This document shows, piece by piece, positions 5,583-8,781 of a stretch of 8,781 nt of DNA (position 1 is the stretch's first letter; each line of letters opens with the position of its first letter). Under the pieces are notes generated by a model. It saw only the letters and a list, made by a program, of their open reading frames with translations, was not told the DNA's origin and did not search any database. The stretch spans positions 1-8,781 of the forward strand of contig CAJGCM010000090.1 of the NCBI GenBank assembly GCA_904501765.1, written 5' to 3'. This DNA is from an uncultured Clostridia bacterium (lineage in GTDB: Bacteria; Bacillota; Clostridia; Oscillospirales; CAG-272). The position numbers were made by a program, and so were the translations under genes.

Positions 5583-6665
5583 ATGAAGGATATTAAAGAT
5601 ATAAGACAGCAAATAAATGAGATAGACGACGAGATAAGAGTTCTTTTTGAGAAGAGAATGAAGGCTTCCCGTGAGGTTGCGGAATATAAACAGTACCACG
5701 GTCTTCCTATTCTTGACGAGCAAAGAGAGCTTCAGGTTATAGAAAACAACGTTGCAAAGTTGAAGTGCGAGGAGCTTCGCCCTTATTACGTTAATTTCCT
5801 CGAGGGCACTATGAAGGTTTCAAGGAATTATCAGGACTCAATCTTCCACGGTATGAAGATTGCCTATTCGGGTGTTGCGGGAGCCTTCGCTTATATTGCT
5901 GCGACAAAGCTCTTCCCCACCGGCAGGAAGGTTTCCTACCCTAATTTTGAGGCTGCCTACAAGGCTTGTCTTTCAGGGGAGTGCGACGTAGCCGTTCTTC
6001 CTATTGAGAACAGCTACAACGGCGAGGTTGGCGCAGTTACCGACCTTATGTTCTCGGGTCCTCTTAAGGTAAACGGCGTTATTGACATAGATATATCACA
6101 CTGTCTTTTAGGAGTTCAGGGAGCCGCCCTATCAGATATAAAGAAGGTTATCAGCCACCCGCAAGCACTTGCTCAATGCAAGGGATATATAAGAGCACAT
6201 GGCTTCGAGGAAGAGGAATTTGAAAACACCGCATTAGCGGCTGAGCGTGTGCATGAGCTTTCCGATGTGAGCGTCGGCGCTATCGCAAGCGAGGAGGCTG
6301 CAAGGCTGTTCGGCCTTTCGGTTATTGAGAAAAACATAAACGAATCAAGGAGTAATACAACCCGCTTTGCTATATTCTCCCGCTCGGAGCATCAGTATTC
6401 GCCAAACGAGGCGGGGATACATAGTATTATTCTCTTCACCGTAAAGAACGAGGCGGGAGCTTTGGCTAAAGCCCTTGATATAATCGGAAAGCACGGATTT
6501 AATATGAGAACCCTTCGCTCAAGGCCTATGAAGGAGCTTTTATGGCAATATTATTTCTATATTGAGGCCGAAGGAAACGTAAGCTCCAAGGAAGGCAAAC
6601 GAATGCTTGAGGACCTTGAGGAATACTGCGACAGGCTGAAATTCGTCGGCTCTTACGTAAGATAA
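5583..6665 (+). CDS. pheA: Bifunctional chorismate mutase / prephenate dehydratase with ACT domain
   Basis: A 360-residue enzyme converting chorismate to prephenate and then to phenylpyruvate, the branch to phenylalanine. Residues ~1-85 are an AroQ-type chorismate mutase; R8, R25, K36, D45, R48 and E49 line up with E. coli R11, R28, K39, D48, R51 and E52. Residues ~91-270 are the prephenate dehydratase domain, with YSGVAGAFAYIAA, VLPIENSYNGEVG (from 138) and the catalytic Thr in NTTRF (T260). Residues ~282-355 form an ACT domain with GALA (292-295) and a RSRP version of the ESRP motif (312-315) before LLWQYYF, which in this family binds phenylalanine for feedback inhibition. AAGGAG at 5570-5575, 7 nt before the ATG, fixes the start. 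It has the normal length for the fused enzyme and is intact. It sits between the aminotransferase and aroB with short gaps, so it is presumably co-transcribed. Confidence 0.95.
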   Translation: MKDIKDIRQQINEIDDEIRVLFEKRMKASREVAEYKQYHGLPILDEQRELQVIENNVAKLKCEELRPYYVNFLEGTMKVSRNYQDSIFHGMKIAYSGVAGAFAYIAATKLFPTGRKVSYPNFEAAYKACLSGECDVAVLPIENSYNGEVGAVTDLMFSGPLKVNGVIDIDISHCLLGVQGAALSDIKKVISHPQALAQCKGYIRAHGFEEEEFENTALAAERVHELSDVSVGAIASEEAARLFGLSVIEKNINESRSNTTRFAIFSRSEHQYSPNEAGIHSIILFTVKNEAGALAKALDIIGKHGFNMRTLRSRPMKELLWQYYFYIEAEGNVSSKEGKRMLEDLEEYCDRLKFVGSYVR

Positions 6666-6690
6666 CATTCATTTTTACACGGAGATTTTT

Positions 6691-7698
6691 ATGCAGAAAT
6701 TAACCGTTGATTTAAAGGAGCGCTCATATGATATACATATAGGCGCAGCTCTTCTTGGCGATGCTGATAAATATATGAATCTTGACCGCAAGGTTCTTAT
6801 AGTTACCGACAGCGGCGTTCCAAAGGAATATTCTGCTGCGGTAGCGGCAAAATGCCGCGAAGCGAAAATTTTCACCTTCCCTGCCGGTGAAGAAAACAAA
6901 AACCTTGGCACCTACGAAAGTATTTGCAAGGCAATCCTCGATTTCGGCATGCAAAGACGTGACGCTGTCGTTGCCGTCGGAGGCGGTGTTTGCGGAGATA
7001 TGGCAGGCTTTGCCGCCGCTACCTATATGCGCGGTATTGATTTTTATAATGTTCCGACGACCCTTTTATCCCAGGTGGATTCCTCGATTGGCGGGAAAAC
7101 GGCTATTGATTTTATGGGTGTCAAGAATATTCTCGGCGCTTTTTATCAGCCAAAGGCTGTGCTGATTGATACCGCCACGTTAAAAACTCTTGACGACAGG
7201 CAATTTTCAGCGGGATGCGCAGAGATTATAAAAGAAGCGATAACTTTCAGCGAGGAGCTTTTCACCCTTATAGAAAAACAGGGCATCTGCTATGAAAACA
7301 TTGAACATATTATAGCAGAGGCGCTGAAAATCAAGGCTTACGTCGTTGAGCGTGACGAAAGAGAAGGCGGGGTCAGAAAGGCGCTTAATTTCGGTCACAC
7401 CTTCGGTCACGGTATAGAGGCGCTGGGCGAGCTGCTTCACGGAGAATGCGTCGGTCTTGGTATGATACCTATGACGGAAAAATCTTTAAGACCTCGGCTG
7501 ATTTCCGCCCTGAAGAAGGCGGGATTGCCTACTGAATTTTCTCTTGATACTGACAGGGCTTTCGAATTTATGAAGCACGATAAAAAAGGTGTGGGCGCAT
7601 CGGTTGATGCAATATTCTGCGAAAATATAGGAGAACACACCATAAAGAACGTTACCATAGAAGAGCTTACCCGACATATAAAGAACTCCATTTCCTGA
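6691..7698 (+). CDS. aroB: 3-dehydroquinate synthase
   Basis: A 335-residue cytoplasmic enzyme that converts DAHP to 3-dehydroquinate, the second step of the shikimate pathway, using NAD and a divalent metal (usually zinc). Seen: the NAD-binding GGGVCGD (97-103), then AGFAAATYMRG, PTTLLSQVDSSIGGKTAID (122-140), the metal ligand E178 in GCAEIIKEA, H236 in NFGHTFGHG with H240 next to it, and H250 in LHGE. These match E194, H271 and H287 of the Aspergillus enzyme by spacing. The protein is about 15-30 residues shorter than many AroB proteins; the shortening is after LHGECVGLGM, and all catalytic residues remain. The usual IKYG after the metal Glu is IKEA here. GGAG at 6681-6684, 6 nt upstream, supports ATG 6691. 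It lies 25 bp after pheA and 22 bp before aroC. Confidence 0.95.
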   Translation: MQKLTVDLKERSYDIHIGAALLGDADKYMNLDRKVLIVTDSGVPKEYSAAVAAKCREAKIFTFPAGEENKNLGTYESICKAILDFGMQRRDAVVAVGGGVCGDMAGFAAATYMRGIDFYNVPTTLLSQVDSSIGGKTAIDFMGVKNILGAFYQPKAVLIDTATLKTLDDRQFSAGCAEIIKEAITFSEELFTLIEKQGICYENIEHIIAEALKIKAYVVERDEREGGVRKALNFGHTFGHGIEALGELLHGECVGLGMIPMTEKSLRPRLISALKKAGLPTEFSLDTDRAFEFMKHDKKGVGASVDAIFCENIGEHTIKNVTIEELTRHIKNSIS

Positions 7699-7720
7699 TT
7701 TCCCAGATTGAGGTATTTTT

Positions 7721-8781
7721 ATGAAAAACACTTTTGGAAACAATCTTACCGTAACTCTTACAGGCGAGAGTCACGGCGAGGCTATATGCTGCGTAATAGA
7801 CGGAATGTCACCGGGGGTCAAAATAGACCTTGACTATATAAATCAAAGACTTCTTGAAAGAAGCGCAAGAGGCAATATTTCCACCCCAAGGCACGAGGGT
7901 GACGAGGTAACCTTCCTTTCGGGAGTAAAGGACGGCTATACCGAGGGAACTCCCATTCTTATTCTTATAAGAAACACTAACGTCAAAAGCTCCTCCTACG
8001 CCCTTCTTGAGAATATTCCACGCCCCTCTCACGCTGATTTTGCCGCTGAGTGTAAGTACCACGGCTTCCAGGACAAGCGAGGCGGAGGTCATTTTTCGGG
8101 AAGAGTTACCGCAGCTCTCACAGCGGCAGGAGCAATATGCAGGTGCGCCCTTGAGGATAAGGGGGTATTTATTGCGACGCACATAAAATCACTCTCGGAT
8201 ATTGAAGACAGGGATTTCGACACTCTTCCCTCCGACACGGAATATTTAAAGGGGAAGGATTTCCCCGTCCTTGATGCGAAGGCTGCCGCTCTTATGACGG
8301 AAAAAATACTTGCGGCAAGAGAGCTCGGCGACAGTGTCGGAGGCGTTCTTGAAACCGTAGTATACGGACACCCCGCAGGACTCGGTGAGCCTTGGTTTGA
8401 CACGGTAGAGGGTATGCTCTCGCACATTCTCTTCTCTGTGCCCGGAATTAAGGGTGTGGAGTTTGGTGATGGATTTGGAATTTCAAGGAAAATGGGCAGC
8501 GAAGCAAACGACCCCTTCACATACGACGGCGGCGAGGTTGTTTGCACAAAGAACTCAAACGGCGGAATTAACGGTGGAATAACTAACGGTATGCCGATTT
8601 TATTCAGATGCGCCATTAAGCCCACGCCCTCAATCTCCATAGAGCAGAACAGCGTCAATCTTATGACGGGCGAGGACACTAAAATATCAATTACAGGCAG
8701 ACACGACCCCGCTATAATCCACAGAGCACGGGCTGTCGTAGATGCCGTTACTGCTATCGCTATGGCAGATATGCTTATTAC
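7721..8781 (+). CDS. aroC: Chorismate synthase (3' end outside window)
   Basis: An FMN-dependent enzyme that removes phosphate from 5-enolpyruvylshikimate-3-phosphate to form chorismate, the last shared step before phenylalanine, tyrosine and tryptophan. 353 codons are visible, probably nearly the whole protein given a usual length of about 360-390. Seen: GESHGEA near the N-terminus with conserved H18, PSHADF with the second conserved histidine H104, RGGGHFSGRVTAAL (the clostridial variant of RGGGRSSARET), GGITNGMP, KPTPSI, and the C-terminal GRHDP (326-330) followed by RARAVVDAV. GAGGT at 7710-7714, 6 nt upstream, supports ATG 7721. It is the last visible gene of the operon and supplies the chorismate that PheA consumes. 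The reading frame is intact up to the edge. Confidence 0.95.
   Translation, partial: MKNTFGNNLTVTLTGESHGEAICCVIDGMSPGVKIDLDYINQRLLERSARGNISTPRHEGDEVTFLSGVKDGYTEGTPILILIRNTNVKSSSYALLENIPRPSHADFAAECKYHGFQDKRGGGHFSGRVTAALTAAGAICRCALEDKGVFIATHIKSLSDIEDRDFDTLPSDTEYLKGKDFPVLDAKAAALMTEKILAARELGDSVGGVLETVVYGHPAGLGEPWFDTVEGMLSHILFSVPGIKGVEFGDGFGISRKMGSEANDPFTYDGGEVVCTKNSNGGINGGITNGMPILFRCAIKPTPSISIEQNSVNLMTGEDTKISITGRHDPAIIHRARAVVDAVTAIAMADMLI

Noticed and set aside
7808..8679. Minus-strand frames of 124 and 196 codons opposite aroC
   Set aside because: aroC on the plus strand is intact and carries all family motifs. The antisense frames show no domain and arise from codon-position bias.

Overview
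The window looks like a piece of a Clostridia-type Firmicutes genome, probably an uncultured gut lineage in or near Oscillospirales/Christensenellales. This is inferred from purine-rich Shine-Dalgarno sites, sigma-A-like promoters, a clostridial-style chorismate synthase (RGGGHFSGR in place of RGGGRSSAR), a short AroB, and an MBG-repeat surface protein. The taxonomy is an inference; no rRNA or other marker gene is present.

Layout: (1) 1-3836, minus strand: one uninterrupted reading frame that starts at 3836 and runs off the left edge. The 1278 visible residues form a secreted or surface-exposed protein. It has an N-terminal hydrophobic export segment, an InlB/Flg_new-type repeat, an Ig-like unit, about nine MBG/YDG-like beta repeats spaced about 72-79 residues apart, and two copies of a distinct ~157-residue composite module. 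A transmembrane helix and a cytoplasmic tail that leaves the window follow. (2) 3837-4362: a divergent intergenic region with a good promoter on each strand, a perfect 7-bp inverted repeat beside the surface-gene promoter, and a GC-rich stem-loop in the aromatic-operon leader. (3) 4363-8781, plus strand: a compact four-gene operon with 22-26 bp gaps: a PLP-dependent aminotransferase, fused chorismate mutase-prephenate dehydratase (pheA) with an ACT domain, 3-dehydroquinate synthase (aroB), and chorismate synthase (aroC, cut by the right edge).

The operon genes supply an early (AroB) and the last (AroC) step of the shikimate pathway, then the chorismate-to-phenylpyruvate branch (PheA). The aminotransferase plausibly carries out the final transamination to phenylalanine and/or tyrosine. 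The remaining shikimate genes probably lie to the right of the window. The surface protein faces the opposite way and has no evident functional link to the operon. I see no mobile element, CRISPR array, tRNA or rRNA. The least ordinary item is the architecture of the large surface protein; I do not see convincing evidence for a wholly new system.
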